Part shown: positions 33,890 to 42,920 of the stretch, one piece after another
Position numbering within the stretch: the stretch's first letter is position 1
How the letters are laid out: each line of letters begins with the position of its first letter
Source of the DNA: DATKNA01 sp963786765
GTDB taxonomy: Bacteria; Actinomycetota; Actinomycetes; Actinomycetales; Kineosporiaceae
Assembly (NCBI GenBank): GCA_963786765.1
Contig: CAWBAJ010000008.1
Span: forward strand, 248,001 to 312,000
Reading direction: 5' to 3'
Length of the DNA stretch: 64,000 bases
Position numbers and translations under genes: made by a program
The notes under the pieces: generated by a model
Databases searched by the model: none
What the model was told of the DNA's origin: nothing
What the model saw: the letters and a program-made list of their open reading frames with translations, nothing else

Positions 33890-34402
33890 TCAGGACGCGC
33901 AGCTGGAGGGCATCGGTGCGTCCGTGCGACGGGCAGCGCCGGTGGGGAGCAGCTGGACTGCGATGGTCTCGGCAGGGACGTCGCCGTTGTTCCGGAGCAT
34001 GTGGACATCGCGACCGCCCGGGTCGACGAAGCTGCTTCCCGCCGGGTACGCGTGTCCGACGCATCTCCGGTCGCTGCTGTCGTAGTTCGTCACCGTGCCG
34101 CGGACGACGAAGATCAGGCTTGGGCCGGGGTGCGAGTGCCACCCCGTCGTTCCGCCGGGGACGATGACGTTGTCGACGATGTAGCCGTCGGTCTGACCGT
34201 CCGTCTTGAGCCGTAGGTGCCAGGTGTCGGCGGGTTGGGTATGCGCTCTGATGTCGAGGTCGGGGATGGCGGACTTCGCGAGGATCGTGGTCGTCAACCC
34301 CGCGGTGGGCGTGGCGGACGCGGTGCCGCCAAGGGTGGTGACGCTGATCGTGGCAACGCCGAGCGCGGTCAGGGCGAGTAGCGGCACGGTCTTGGATTCC
34401 AT
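33890..34402 (-). CDS. Secreted cupin-domain protein
   Basis: A 170-residue exported protein: signal peptide VPLLALTALGVATISVTTLG ending ASA, then a cupin with GGTTGWHSHPGPSLIFVVRG (HxH plus distal acidic or polar ligand) and VDPGGRDVHMLRNNGDVPAE with the second His. Start 34402 has GGAGAA at good spacing; ATG 34414 is also in frame. Similar small secreted cupins occur in actinobacteria without known function. Confidence 0.78.
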   Translation of the reverse strand: MESKTVPLLALTALGVATISVTTLGGTASATPTAGLTTTILAKSAIPDLDIRAHTQPADTWHLRLKTDGQTDGYIVDNVIVPGGTTGWHSHPGPSLIFVVRGTVTNYDSSDRRCVGHAYPAGSSFVDPGGRDVHMLRNNGDVPAETIAVQLLPTGAARRTDAPMPSSCAS

Positions 34403-34776
34403 GGGATTCTCCATCTTCGTATCGGCTGTGCTAATGCCGGTCGAGCGGGCCGTCGACTTCGCCCGTCAGTTGAGCAGAAGCGCCTCCGCCGCGACAGGGA
34501 AGGCGATGTTGTGCGCCTCCCCAGGCGTGCTGGCGGAGCTCGATTTTCGGCGCGTGCTCGATGTGGCTCGTGCGGTGAAGCCGCACTCACATGGCAGGCC
34601 CGGGGGATGTGACGCCTGCACCGTTGTTCCTCATCGTCTCGGTGTCGAGAGACGTCCCGCGGTCGTCTGCGGACTGTTGCGACCGCGGTCCCCGGCCGCT
34701 GTCTGCCGCGGCTAGCGCCGGGTTGAGGCGGCGGCTGGCGTGCTCCGGGATGCTCTGCTGACCCCGGGGTGGTCCG
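34403..34776. other. 374 bp without a convincing gene
   Basis: A plus-strand frame reads through this area (VLAELDFRRVLDVARAVKPH) but has no proper start or recognisable family, and it begins antisense to the cupin gene. No RNA or repeat is seen. Confidence 0.4.
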
Positions 34777-34989
34777 TCAGCAGGGATCATGCAGCTTCAC
34801 GCAGGGCTGCTGGGAAGCGGGTGAGGGGTTGCTGGTGGGGAGTGGCGTCGGGCTGGAGTGGTGGACTGCGAGGGAGATGGCGAGCGCGGTGACGGCGAGC
34901 AGTGCCACCCCGAGGACAGTCAGTGCGAGCTGGTACCAGCGGCCGACGGCCCGCGACGGGAGGCTGGTCTGGGTTGCTGTGGACATCAT
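34777..34989 (-). CDS. Small single-pass membrane protein
   Basis: A 70-residue protein, MSTATQTSLPSRAVGRWYQL then a membrane helix ALTVLGVALLAVTALAISLA and a short Ser/Thr/Pro outer segment with two Cys (QQPCVKLHDPC). Two ATGs are adjacent; the first is preceded by AGGAAG. No family recognised. Confidence 0.6.
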   Translation of the reverse strand: MMSTATQTSLPSRAVGRWYQLALTVLGVALLAVTALAISLAVHHSSPTPLPTSNPSPASQQPCVKLHDPC

Positions 34990-35598
34990 TCCTGCTTCCT
35001 GAGCGCCGATCACCGTTGGTTTCGCCGAACTGCTCTGGTCTCTGTCCCCGGGGTGCTGCCCCGGCTTGCCGCAGGTGGATCCCGCCGGCAGGACTGAGCG
35101 TGCGGGCAGGCAACCTGCTGGCGATATGCGCCTTGGGGCGTATTTCCGCGTCGGCGCGACCTACCGTCGGTCCACCACGGGTGAGGAGGCTCGGCCGTGG
35201 GTGTCTGGCGGCTCTCCCTGCAGGGGTGGTCTGCGCCTCCTCACCGTCGTCGAGGACGGCCCGAGCGATGACCCCGTGAGCGGATGGCCTTGGGCGGTTT
35301 TCGGACTGGCTGCATCAGCCGATTTCGTCCGACAGCGTTCACTTCGACGGTGTCGACGGCGGCCGGGGACTCGGTCCATCGTCGCTTCTGCCGTAACGCG
35401 GGTATCAGCCGCGCGGTACGCATGTAGGCGTATAGCTGTCGCCGGATTTGGGTGCCACGCTTGAGCACGTGCAGTAGCGGAAGTCGTCGGCGCGGTCGGG
35501 TTGGCATCTCGGATGCATGGACCGGCCCGCCCGCGCGACGCGTCTACCGTGCGACGGGCGCTCGGCGGTAGAGTGGATATTTTATGGCGGGAGGGGCG
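34990..35598. other. 609 bp with no supported gene
   Basis: Only antisense or low-complexity frames are found. The last ~60 bases are relatively AT-rich (gtggatattttatggcggg) and form the promoter and ribosome-binding region of the LuxR gene that follows. Confidence 0.5.
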
Positions 35599-36405
35599 AT
35601 GCCCACCTTCGGATTGACGCGGGACCGAGGTCCTGAGGCACTCTGGGACGTGATCGACGCTGGCTTGCACGACGACGCCGGCGACGCGTTACCCTGGGCC
35701 GTCCTTTCCAGACTCCGCCATCTCATTCCTTGTGACGCTGTGCAATTCGGAGAAATGGACATTGTTCGCCAGGCGCCGTTGATGATGCAGGGCATTAATG
35801 AGAGTTGCGGCGAATGGATCGAACTGGAGCCATCGAAGCCGGAGGATCCTTCGTTTGGAAGCCTGATGACAAAGTTCGCGCCGGATGCGTACTTGCTCCG
35901 CTCGCCAAGCCCTAGCGCGGTTGTGCTGTGGTCCGACTTCTACACGGACACCGAACTCAGGGCATTGCCATTTTACTGTGAATTCTTGAGGCCTGCCGCC
36001 TACGCGATGGTGGTTCCGATCCCGTCTCCTCCAGGACGTGCTCGAACTCTGCTCTTCTGGCGAGAGCGGCGTGATTTCAATGATAGTGAGCGGTTCGCCC
36101 TACAGCTCCTGCGGCCGCATATCTATGAAGTCTTTGTTGACGCCGAACGTCGGCGCGGAGCGATACCACGACTGAGTCCCCGCGAGATGGAGGTCTTGAG
36201 CCTGGCCGCGCAAGGCTACGACAACAGGGATATCGCCGGAGTGCTGTTCATATCTGTAGCAACGGTTCGGAAGCATATGGAGCACATTCGTGAGCGTACC
36301 GGGGTAAGGAGCAGGTCCGCGGCCGCCGCCCTGATACTGCCCCACCTGGCTCCGCCGCAGCGACTCCCGACTGAAGAACGCCGGGCGCTGTCAAGTCCGA
36401 CGTAG
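35599..36405 (+). CDS. LuxR-type transcriptional regulator with GAF-like sensor
   Basis: A 268-residue regulator. ATG 35599 follows GGGAGGGG. Residues ~15-185 look like a GAF/autoinducer-type sensor (VLSRLRHLIPCDAVQFGEMD, LLFWRERRDFNDSERFALQL). The C-terminus is a LuxR HTH: LSPREMEVLSLAAQGYDNRD then VSVATVRKHMEHIRERTGVR-like residues (the actual start is ISVATVRKHMEHI). Codon use is clearly more AT-rich than neighbouring genes (att, aat, gtt, cat codons), consistent with later arrival. Targets unknown. Confidence 0.88.
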   Translation: MPTFGLTRDRGPEALWDVIDAGLHDDAGDALPWAVLSRLRHLIPCDAVQFGEMDIVRQAPLMMQGINESCGEWIELEPSKPEDPSFGSLMTKFAPDAYLLRSPSPSAVVLWSDFYTDTELRALPFYCEFLRPAAYAMVVPIPSPPGRARTLLFWRERRDFNDSERFALQLLRPHIYEVFVDAERRRGAIPRLSPREMEVLSLAAQGYDNRDIAGVLFISVATVRKHMEHIRERTGVRSRSAAAALILPHLAPPQRLPTEERRALSSPT

Positions 36406-36836
36406 GGCCTCGGCCGGGCATCCGCCTACACGGCTGCGCGGCGCCCTCCCGACTGGAGGTGAGGCAGGAGGGGGCCGGGCTCGCCGAAGCTTTGCACGGC
36501 GATTTCCGGTCGTTCACCCGGTCCCCGACGGAAGTCGGGGGCACGCTCGCTGGGGTTCATGGACCCGCTGATTAAGAGACGTTTCAACGCTGCTGGCAGG
36601 GAGACCGAGGGGGTGGCCTGCGTGGTTGTCCCTCGTCGTCTCTATGCCGATCTGGACCGTTCCGGGTCTCGAGCGGACTGATTGCGGACCGTCACCCTCT
36701 GGGCTGGCGGGGCGATCCGGGGGCCACGGCCGTGGGTGGGCACAGCGCCGAGGAGGTGGTGCGCGCCACAGGGACGACGCCGCGCGAGAGTGCCGCCACG
36801 CGTGCTGTCCCGCCATGCCCGCATACGGTTGGGATT
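36406..36836. other. 431 bp without a supported gene
   Basis: Frames on both strands overlap without a ribosome-binding site or known motif. No hairpin of note is seen. Confidence 0.4.
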
Positions 36837-37238
36837 GTGCAGCCCGTCACTGTGGCGCACGACGATGATCCCGCGCCCGAGGGAGTAAAGCTCGTCCCGG
36901 TCGCGGCGGACGCTGAACCGACGATATTCAGCATCTTCCTCGAAGGTCCGGGAGCGAAGCTCAACGAGAGTTGGCCGGGCCAGGTCACCAACGGTTCTAC
37001 GTTCGTCGGGCGCGTACCGCTGGCTCAGAACGCGGGAACCTGTTGCATCGTCGCCCTGCAGCAGCAGATCCAGTCCGGGCCGCTGGAGATGCCTCACCCA
37101 AGTGACGACGACGTGCGCCGGATGCGGGAGTGGAAGGCGAAAGGTGCGACGCGATTCAGCACCATGATTGGTGACTTCGGGGATGGCGCGATTGCCCTAG
37201 TCGACTTTCGTGATGACGAGGACGTGCTGATTGGGTGA
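36837..37238 (+). CDS. Hypothetical protein in island
   Basis: A 133-residue frame starting GTG 36837 (QPVTVAHDDDPAPEGVKLVP), ending DFGDGAIALVDFRDDEDVLIG. Acidic, no signal peptide or membrane helix, no recognised family. An overlapping minus-strand frame (36642-37097) is the alternative; the plus frame is preferred because its composition is more protein-like and it continues past the end of the antisense frame. Confidence 0.4.
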   Translation: MQPVTVAHDDDPAPEGVKLVPVAADAEPTIFSIFLEGPGAKLNESWPGQVTNGSTFVGRVPLAQNAGTCCIVALQQQIQSGPLEMPHPSDDDVRRMREWKAKGATRFSTMIGDFGDGAIALVDFRDDEDVLIG

Positions 37239-37286
37239 CCAAGGACCGGTGGGGAGACCCGGCGCGCACCGCCAACACTGGTCTCC

Positions 37287-37580
37287 GTGAGCGAGCAGGA
37301 GGTCGTGGAGGTAGGACTTCAGTCCAGCTCTCGGGCGTCGACGCTGACGGAGGAGCTCGGCGCGACGCCGAAGCTCATGGACGAACGACTCGGCCACGTG
37401 CACGGCTCCGTGCAGGCCCGCTACTCCCACGTGACGCCGGGGATGCGCGGGCAGCTGCTGGCCGGCCTCACGCAGCTGTGGGAGGCGTCCCTGAATGCCC
37501 GGGCTGGGATTAGCCCCCACTCCCCAGTGTCAGTCCTCGACGAGCTGCTGAAGGCGCGCGCGACCCCTGGCGAGACCTGA
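37287..37580 (+). pseudogene. Integrase C-terminal remnant, element B
   Basis: About 95 codons matching the end of a tyrosine recombinase: ASTLTEELGATPKLMDERLG, then HVHGSVQARYSHVTPGMRGQ and LLAGLTQLWEASLNAR. LGHxxxSVQxRYSHVT carries the conserved His and the catalytic Tyr. The N-terminal two thirds are missing and the catalytic Arg region reads GLQSSS. It lies 92 bp left of the att repeat at the tRNA-Pro 3' end, the usual position for an element integrase. Confidence 0.8.
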
Positions 37581-37630
37581 CGACGAAGATCGTCTCCCAG
37601 ACTTCTCCCAAGCGCCCGCCACGAAGCCGT

Positions 37631-37665
37631 CAGGGCCGGCTCCCTCGTGAGGGGAACCGGCCCTG
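37631..37665. terminator. Hairpin downstream of tRNA-Pro
   Basis: Arms cagggccgg (37631-37639) and ccggccctg (37657-37665) pair perfectly, and inner bases extend the stem (ccctc/gaggg region). Placed 18 bp beyond the tRNA 3' end on the minus strand, and 51 bp past the integrase remnant on the plus strand, it could end both. Confidence 0.65.
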
Positions 37666-37672
37666 AGCTGGT

Positions 37673-37756
<84 letters not shown>

Positions 37757-37951
37757 GTGGAGCCAAGCCAGCATAGCGGAGGCGCTCCGCCGCTCTGAAC
37801 CAGGTTCTCGGCAAACCCGCCCGGCCCCGGGACCGAACCTCGTCGCGTTCCTGCGACACCCCGTCGGCGACGCGGCGTGTCGCGCGAGGATGACGAACGA
37901 CGGTCGGGGTTGCGTGCCCCGGACGACGACGGGTGCGGAAGGATCGGGGAC

Positions 37952-39814
37952 ATGACCGAGGAGATGCCCGACTGGGAGCGCCGCTTCCGCACCCCGCGTG
38001 TCGGCCTGCCCGACTGGGCCCGCGACCGCCCCGACCGCGCCGCCGTCGTGGCGACGGCGAACGGCGTCCTCGAGGTGCACAGCTGGGACCACTCCAGGAA
38101 CGTGCTGGTGCAGGCCACCCGGCGCAAGGAGGGCACGGCACACGCGACGATCGACCTCGGCGGCGAGTGGCTGTGGTGGTTCGACGACGGCGACGGTGAC
38201 GAGTTCGGCGTGTGGCGGCGCCAGCCCTTCGGGTCGGGCCCGGATGCCGACGTCGAGGACCCCACCGGCCTGCCCGCGGCCTACCCGTCCGGCCTTGCCC
38301 TCGGTCGCGACGGCCTCGTCGTGGTCGGGCGCGCCGACGACGACTACGGCGCGCAGATCCACGTCGTCACACCCGGCGCGCCGGCGCGCCTGCTCTACGA
38401 GCACAGCGAGGACGCCGGCGTCGGCGACCTCTCCGAGGACGGCGAGCTCGTCGCGATCTCGCACAGCGAGCACGGCGATTCGCGGCACCCAGCGCTGCGC
38501 GTCGTCCGGGCTCTGGACGGCACGACCGTCGCCGAGCTCTGGGACGGACCCGGGAAGGGCCTCGATGCCTACGCCTTCGCCCCGGTCGCCGGCGACACCC
38601 GGCTGCTGGTGGGCCACGAGCGGCGGGGCCGGCCCGAGCTGCTGATCTGGGACGTGGCGAGCGGCGAGCAGCAGGAGCTCGAGCTCGACGTCCCCGGCGA
38701 GATCTCGGACGCCGACTGGTTCCTCGACGCGACCGCCTTGCTCGTCGCCGTCGACCACGACGCCCGCACGCGCCTGTACCGCTACGACCTCGCCGGCGGC
38801 TCCCCCGGGGCGCCGGTCGGGCCCTCCGAGGGCAGCGTGCGCGCCGCAACGACACGCCCGGACGGCGACGTCTGGATGAGTTGGTCGAGCGCGGCGCAGC
38901 CGCCGTCGGTGCGGGACCTGGCGGGGGACGTCGTCCTGGCGCCGCCCGGCGACCCGGCGCCGGCGTCGGTGCCCGTCGAGGACGTCTGGGTCGAGGGCCC
39001 CGGCGGGCCGATCCACGCTCTGCTGCGCCGGCCCGCCGGATCCGAGGGGACCGCGCTGCCGCTGATCGTCGACGTCCACGGCGGCCCGACCTACCACGAC
39101 GCCGACGTGTTCCGGGCCGGTCCCGCCGCCTGGGTCGACCACGGGTTCGCCGTCGTCCAGGTCAACTACCGGGGCTCGACGGGCTACGGGTCGGCATGGC
39201 GCGACGCGCTGGAGGCCCGGATCGGGCACGTCGAGCTCGAGGACGTCGTCGCCGTCCGCGACCACCTCGTGGCCACCGGGGTCGCGGACGCCGACAGGGT
39301 CGTCCTGGCCGGCGGATCGTGGGGCGGCTTCCTGACGCTGCTCGGGCTCGGGGCATACCCGGACCGTTGGGCGCTCGGCCTGGCCGCCGTCCCGGTCGCG
39401 GACTATCTCGCTGCGTACGAGGACGAGATGGAGGGGCTGAAGGCCTTCGACCGGTCCCTGTTCGGGGGGTCGCCCGAGGAGGTGCCCGACAAGTACCGGG
39501 ACTCGAGCCCGCTGACGTACGTCGACGCCGTCCGTGCGCCGGTGCTGATCCTCGCCGGGGAGAACGACCCGCGGTGCCCGATCCGGCAGATCGAGAACTA
39601 CGTGCGGGTGCTCGAGGAGCGCGGGATCGAGCACGAGGTGTACCGGTACGACGCCGGCCACGGATCGCTCGTCGACGACGAGGTGGTCCGCCAGGTGCGC
39701 GCCGAATTGGACTTCACGGCCCGCCACCTTCACCGCAACCAGCCCAACGATCAAGGAAAAGTTGGGGATCAAGGAAAAGTTGGGTGGTCGGGCGAACACC
39801 CAACTTTTCCTTGA
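37952..39814 (+). CDS. S9 (prolyl oligopeptidase-like) peptidase
   Basis: A 620-residue serine peptidase or acylaminoacyl-peptidase type. The N-terminal ~360 residues form a beta-propeller; the C-terminal alpha/beta hydrolase carries VILAGGSWGGFLTLL-type nucleophile (sequence VVLAGGSWGGFLTL), Asp in LILAGENDPRCPI, and His in YDAGHGSLVDDE. HGGPTYHDADVFRAGPAAWV and NYRGSTGYG are family landmarks. ATG 37952 is chosen at the start of conserved sequence. The last ~20 residues (DQGKVG repeated) are encoded by the terminator repeat. It cleaves short peptides in the cytoplasm. Confidence 0.92.
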   Translation: MTEEMPDWERRFRTPRVGLPDWARDRPDRAAVVATANGVLEVHSWDHSRNVLVQATRRKEGTAHATIDLGGEWLWWFDDGDGDEFGVWRRQPFGSGPDADVEDPTGLPAAYPSGLALGRDGLVVVGRADDDYGAQIHVVTPGAPARLLYEHSEDAGVGDLSEDGELVAISHSEHGDSRHPALRVVRALDGTTVAELWDGPGKGLDAYAFAPVAGDTRLLVGHERRGRPELLIWDVASGEQQELELDVPGEISDADWFLDATALLVAVDHDARTRLYRYDLAGGSPGAPVGPSEGSVRAATTRPDGDVWMSWSSAAQPPSVRDLAGDVVLAPPGDPAPASVPVEDVWVEGPGGPIHALLRRPAGSEGTALPLIVDVHGGPTYHDADVFRAGPAAWVDHGFAVVQVNYRGSTGYGSAWRDALEARIGHVELEDVVAVRDHLVATGVADADRVVLAGGSWGGFLTLLGLGAYPDRWALGLAAVPVADYLAAYEDEMEGLKAFDRSLFGGSPEEVPDKYRDSSPLTYVDAVRAPVLILAGENDPRCPIRQIENYVRVLEERGIEHEVYRYDAGHGSLVDDEVVRQVRAELDFTARHLHRNQPNDQGKVGDQGKVGWSGEHPTFP

Positions 39815-39820
39815 TCGTTG
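39745..39820. terminator. Terminator with tandem and inverted 18-bp repeats
   Basis: The 18-mer gatcaaggaaaagttggg occurs twice in tandem (39749-39766, 39767-39784), and its exact complement at 39799-39816. With the outer copy the pairing extends to 22 bp (39745-39766 with 39799-39820). Either copy can pair with the single opposite arm. It lies between converging genes, and the S9 stop codon is inside the right arm. Confidence 0.8.
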
Positions 39821-39838
39821 CAGGGGGAACGGCTGCGG

Positions 39839-41314
39839 TCACATCTGGGTGACCAGGTACTTCTGCAGCAGGGCGACCGTGCGGCTGTTCCAGGTGCTCG
39901 CGCCGTCGTGCGACACCCCGAGGTAGGACTGGAGCGCCGCCATCGACGCGGGCCCCCAGGCGCCGTCGGCCGTCGTCCCGATCCTGGCCTGGAGAGCGCG
40001 CACGGTGGCGCTGTCCAGGCGTCCCGTGGCCGACAGGCCCAGCCACCGCTGCAGAGCGCTGATGGTGAGGGGGCCGAGCGCGCCGTCCGCGACGAGCCTG
40101 GACCCCAGGAGCCCCTCCGCAGCCTTCGCCGTCAGCACCCGCATCACGGCGGCAGCGACCTGGGAACGGAACGTCGCGTCGGCGTCGGCCCGGGCGCTCA
40201 CCGCCGCGACCATGCTGGGGATGAGCGCGGGGTCCACCGTGAGCACGATGTCGCCACCCGCGGCGAGAAAGTCCACCGCACGCGTTCCCGCCGACCACGC
40301 CTGCACCTGCTTGGCGTTGCCGAGATCGTCGCTGATGACCACGCCGGAGTAGCCGAGGTCGCCGCGGAGCACGCCAGTGATGACCGTCGGGGAGAAGACG
40401 GCGGGATGCGATGCGTCGATCCTCGTGTAGATCGCGGACGAGATCATGACCATCCGCGCGCCCGCCGTGATCGCCGCCCGGAACGGGTTGAGATAGGCCG
40501 AGTTCCGCGGGGTGATCGTGTCCTTCACGCCGGACGACGTGTCGGTGTTCGCCGTCACGCGGCCGAGCCCCGGGAAGTGCTTGGCCGTCATGCCCAGGTC
40601 CGCGGACTTCATGCCGCGCAGGAATGCGGAGCCCTTGTCCGCCACGACCGACGACGTGTTCCCGAACTCGCGGTCGTACCTGCCGATCGGCGGGTTGGAC
40701 GCCGCAGTGGCCGCCGGCACCGTGTCCATCACGGGAGCGAGGTTGACGTCCACGCCGGAGCGGCGGACCTGGCGGCCCCATGTACCCGCGTCGGCGGTCA
40801 GGGTGGAGTCGCTCCATGTGCCCTGGGTGAGCGCGGTCTGCATCCGCGAGAACCCCGCCCCTTGCAGGACCTGGACGTACCCTCCCTCCTGATCCGTCGC
40901 CACGAACAGCGGGACCGCCGCGGTGGCGGCTCCGGTCGTGAGGGCGTCCATGCTGCTGGTCACGGCGCGGACGGCGTCCGCCCCTGCCGTCGTCCGTCCC
41001 GTCAGGATCAGGTTGCCGACGTGGTAGCGGGAGATCGCCGTGGACGTCGAGGATCCTGGCCCCGTCACTGACCCGCCCACCATGAACAGCTGCCCGATGC
41101 GCTGCGCCTGGGTCATCCGGTCATAGACCGCCGTCGCCGTCGCGGCCGCAGTCGCGGCTGCCGTCGCAGCCGTGGTCGCAGCCGAGGTCGCGGCCGCAAC
41201 CTCCGGCGGAAGGGCACGAGCCGGGACTGACGGCCGGCTCGCGCCACACGCAGCGGTGAGCAGGAGAACAGGGACACCGGCCACCACCAGGAAGGTCCGA
41301 CGCCACGCCCTCAT
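39839..41314 (-). CDS. GH3 beta-N-acetylhexosaminidase-like lipoprotein with peptidoglycan-binding repeats
   Basis: A 491-residue NagZ-like lipoprotein. ATG 41314 follows GAGGAGG; the lipobox is LLTAAC. An Ala/Thr repeat linker (~45-70) precedes the GH3 barrel: RIGQLFMVGG, PLFVATDQEGGYVQVLQGAG, GMTAKHFPGLGRV (the KHFPG motif) and SGVVISDDLGNAK with the nucleophile Asp. The C-terminus holds two peptidoglycan-binding-like repeats (GPLTISALQRWLGL, GPASMAALQSYLGV). It probably trims GlcNAc from cell-wall fragments outside the membrane. Confidence 0.88.
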   Translation of the reverse strand: MRAWRRTFLVVAGVPVLLLTAACGASRPSVPARALPPEVAAATSAATTAATAAATAAATATAVYDRMTQAQRIGQLFMVGGSVTGPGSSTSTAISRYHVGNLILTGRTTAGADAVRAVTSSMDALTTGAATAAVPLFVATDQEGGYVQVLQGAGFSRMQTALTQGTWSDSTLTADAGTWGRQVRRSGVDVNLAPVMDTVPAATAASNPPIGRYDREFGNTSSVVADKGSAFLRGMKSADLGMTAKHFPGLGRVTANTDTSSGVKDTITPRNSAYLNPFRAAITAGARMVMISSAIYTRIDASHPAVFSPTVITGVLRGDLGYSGVVISDDLGNAKQVQAWSAGTRAVDFLAAGGDIVLTVDPALIPSMVAAVSARADADATFRSQVAAAVMRVLTAKAAEGLLGSRLVADGALGPLTISALQRWLGLSATGRLDSATVRALQARIGTTADGAWGPASMAALQSYLGVSHDGASTWNSRTVALLQKYLVTQM

Positions 41315-41394
41315 GACCGCCTCCTCGCGGTCGTCGCCGGTGCAGTACCGGTGACGCCGCTGCTTCTCCAGTGCGCCACCGTGGTGTTCCCCGG

Positions 41395-42105
41395 TCAACT
41401 CCCCGGCGGCGTGTCGGGCGGGTCCGGGGCGCGCAGGTCGCGAGCCAGGTCGAGGACCTCGTGCGCCAGCGGGCGCAGCGGGCGGAGCCGGCTGAGGCGG
41501 ACCAGGCGGTCGAGGAGGGGTACGGCGCGGCGGACGAGCAGGGCCGTCCGGCGCTGACCGGGACTGCGGTCGTGCACCCAGTGCAGCACCACTCCCATGT
41601 GCGCGAGCCAGAGGAGCTCGGGCAGCTCGGCGAGCACCCGGCCGTCGCCGCGGACCTCGGACCCGGCGACCACGTCCCGGAAGATGTCCGTCGAGGTCTC
41701 GCGGGCGGTGGCGCTCTCGGGACTGAAGGGGTTCAGGGGGCTCGTCGGCTCCGCCGCCACGGCGAAGAACCGCCCGGCGAACTGGTGGTACGGGCGGGTG
41801 ACGTCCACGAAGGCGAGCTCGGTGAGCACGAGGCGCTGCGCGAAGTCGCGCACGCCATCGATCCGGCGCGCGGTCTCGGCCGCGTGGAGCACCTGCATCC
41901 GGTCGTAGAAGCCCTGTACCAGGTGCTCCTTGGACGCGAAGTAGTAGTAGGCGTTGCCCAGGCTGACGTCCGCCGCGGCGGCGATGGCTCGCATCGTCGT
42001 CTTCTCGTACCCCCGCTCCTCGAACAGGCGAAGGGCCGCATCGACGATCCTGCCGCGGGTCTCCTCACCCCTGGCGGTCGCCCGGGCCGGGGCCTCGTCG
42101 CTCAC
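41395..42105 (-). CDS. TetR-family transcriptional regulator
   Basis: A 236-residue regulator. GTG 42105 gives the N-terminus VSDEAPARATARGEETRGRI. The HTH is VDAALRLFEERGYEKTTMRA then IAAAADVSLGNAYYYFASKE, with YYYFASKE the family signature end. The C-terminal domain has FVDVTRPYHQFAGRFFAVAA. Its start overlaps the end of the DCC gene by ~40 bp, so the three genes 42874-41395 form one operon. Confidence 0.9.
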   Translation of the reverse strand: MSDEAPARATARGEETRGRIVDAALRLFEERGYEKTTMRAIAAAADVSLGNAYYYFASKEHLVQGFYDRMQVLHAAETARRIDGVRDFAQRLVLTELAFVDVTRPYHQFAGRFFAVAAEPTSPLNPFSPESATARETSTDIFRDVVAGSEVRGDGRVLAELPELLWLAHMGVVLHWVHDRSPGQRRTALLVRRAVPLLDRLVRLSRLRPLRPLAHEVLDLARDLRAPDPPDTPPGS

Positions 42106-42505
42106 ATCCCGCACCGTAGTCGCAGGCCTCGGGCGGCGGACCGTGCCGCGAGGTCCGCCGCGCGACCGCCAGGGCGACCGTCCGCGCGCGCCCCCGCCAG
42201 GCCGGGCGGGCGAGAACCTCGGCAAGCCCGCGGTGGTCCGCCGTCGCCCACAGGCACACCACCCAGGCGGCCTCCGCCGTCCACATCTCGCCGGTGTCGG
42301 CCACGACCGTCACCTCCTCCCGGGTGCGCTCGTGGTCCAGGAAGGGGAAGCGCCGCCGCGCATCCGCGGACCCGAGCGGCACGAAGTCGAGCGGCACGAG
42401 CAGGACGCTCGACCCCAGCCACCACCGCGCCCACTGGCAGAGCCCGCAGTCCGCGTCGTAGAGCACGGTCAGCCGGCTGATGGCCGGTCCGTTCTCGTCG
42501 CCCAT
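42065..42505 (-). CDS. DCC-family thiol-disulfide oxidoreductase-like (DUF393)
   Basis: A 146-residue protein starting MGDENGPAISRLTVLYDADC. The DxxCGxC signature is DADCGLCQWA. Further family features are VPLGSADARRRFPFLDHERT and TAEAAWVVCLWATADHRGLA. GAGGAG precedes the ATG. DCC proteins resemble thioredoxin-fold oxidoreductases; partners are unknown. Confidence 0.85.
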   Translation of the reverse strand: MGDENGPAISRLTVLYDADCGLCQWARWWLGSSVLLVPLDFVPLGSADARRRFPFLDHERTREEVTVVADTGEMWTAEAAWVVCLWATADHRGLAEVLARPAWRGRARTVALAVARRTSRHGPPPEACDYGAGCERRGPGPGDRQG

Positions 42506-42514
42506 CGGCGCTCC

Positions 42515-42874
42515 TCACGCGGAGGGCGCGGGCGGCGGCAGGTGCGGCGACGGCAGGTTCGGCGGCGGCCTCGACGAGGAGAAGGCGCCGGGCGGCGCCC
42601 CCCAGGGCGGGACCGGCCGGGCAATCCCGGACGGCGGCAGCGGGGGGCGCTGCTGACGCTCCAGCTGGCGGCGCAGGCGGACGCGGGACAGGACGAAGAC
42701 GTTCCCGAGGTGCACGGCGCCCAGGACGAACAGGACCATGCCGATCTTCGTCGACAGGGACTCGATGGCCACCCGGGTGTCGGGCACGGGACCGGCGATG
42801 CGCAGCGCGTAGGCGACGTAGCCGAGGTTGAGCAGGTAGAACCCCACGACCAGCAAGCGGTTGACGGCGTGCAC
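42515..42874 (-). CDS. Small two-helix membrane protein with Pro-rich tail
   Basis: A 119-residue protein. Two membrane segments (LLVVGFYLLNLGYVAYAL, KIGMVLFVLGAVHLGNVFVL) are followed by an Arg-rich cytoplasmic stretch and a Pro-rich tail (PPNLPSPHLPPPAPSA). GTG start. The first helices resemble small actinobacterial membrane proteins of unknown function. It is 9 bp upstream of the DCC gene. Confidence 0.65.
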   Translation of the reverse strand: MHAVNRLLVVGFYLLNLGYVAYALRIAGPVPDTRVAIESLSTKIGMVLFVLGAVHLGNVFVLSRVRLRRQLERQQRPPLPPSGIARPVPPWGAPPGAFSSSRPPPNLPSPHLPPPAPSA

Positions 42875-42920
42875 GAGGCCTTCAGACGAACTCGTCAGAG
42901 AGCGCCGAGGATGTCCACTG

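Noticed and set aside
34206..34715. Plus-strand 169-residue frame
   Set aside because: It begins antisense to the secreted cupin signal peptide and has no ribosome-binding site or known motif.
36642..37097. Minus-strand 151-residue frame
   Set aside because: Overlaps a more protein-like plus frame; Arg-rich composition is typical of antisense frames in GC-rich DNA.
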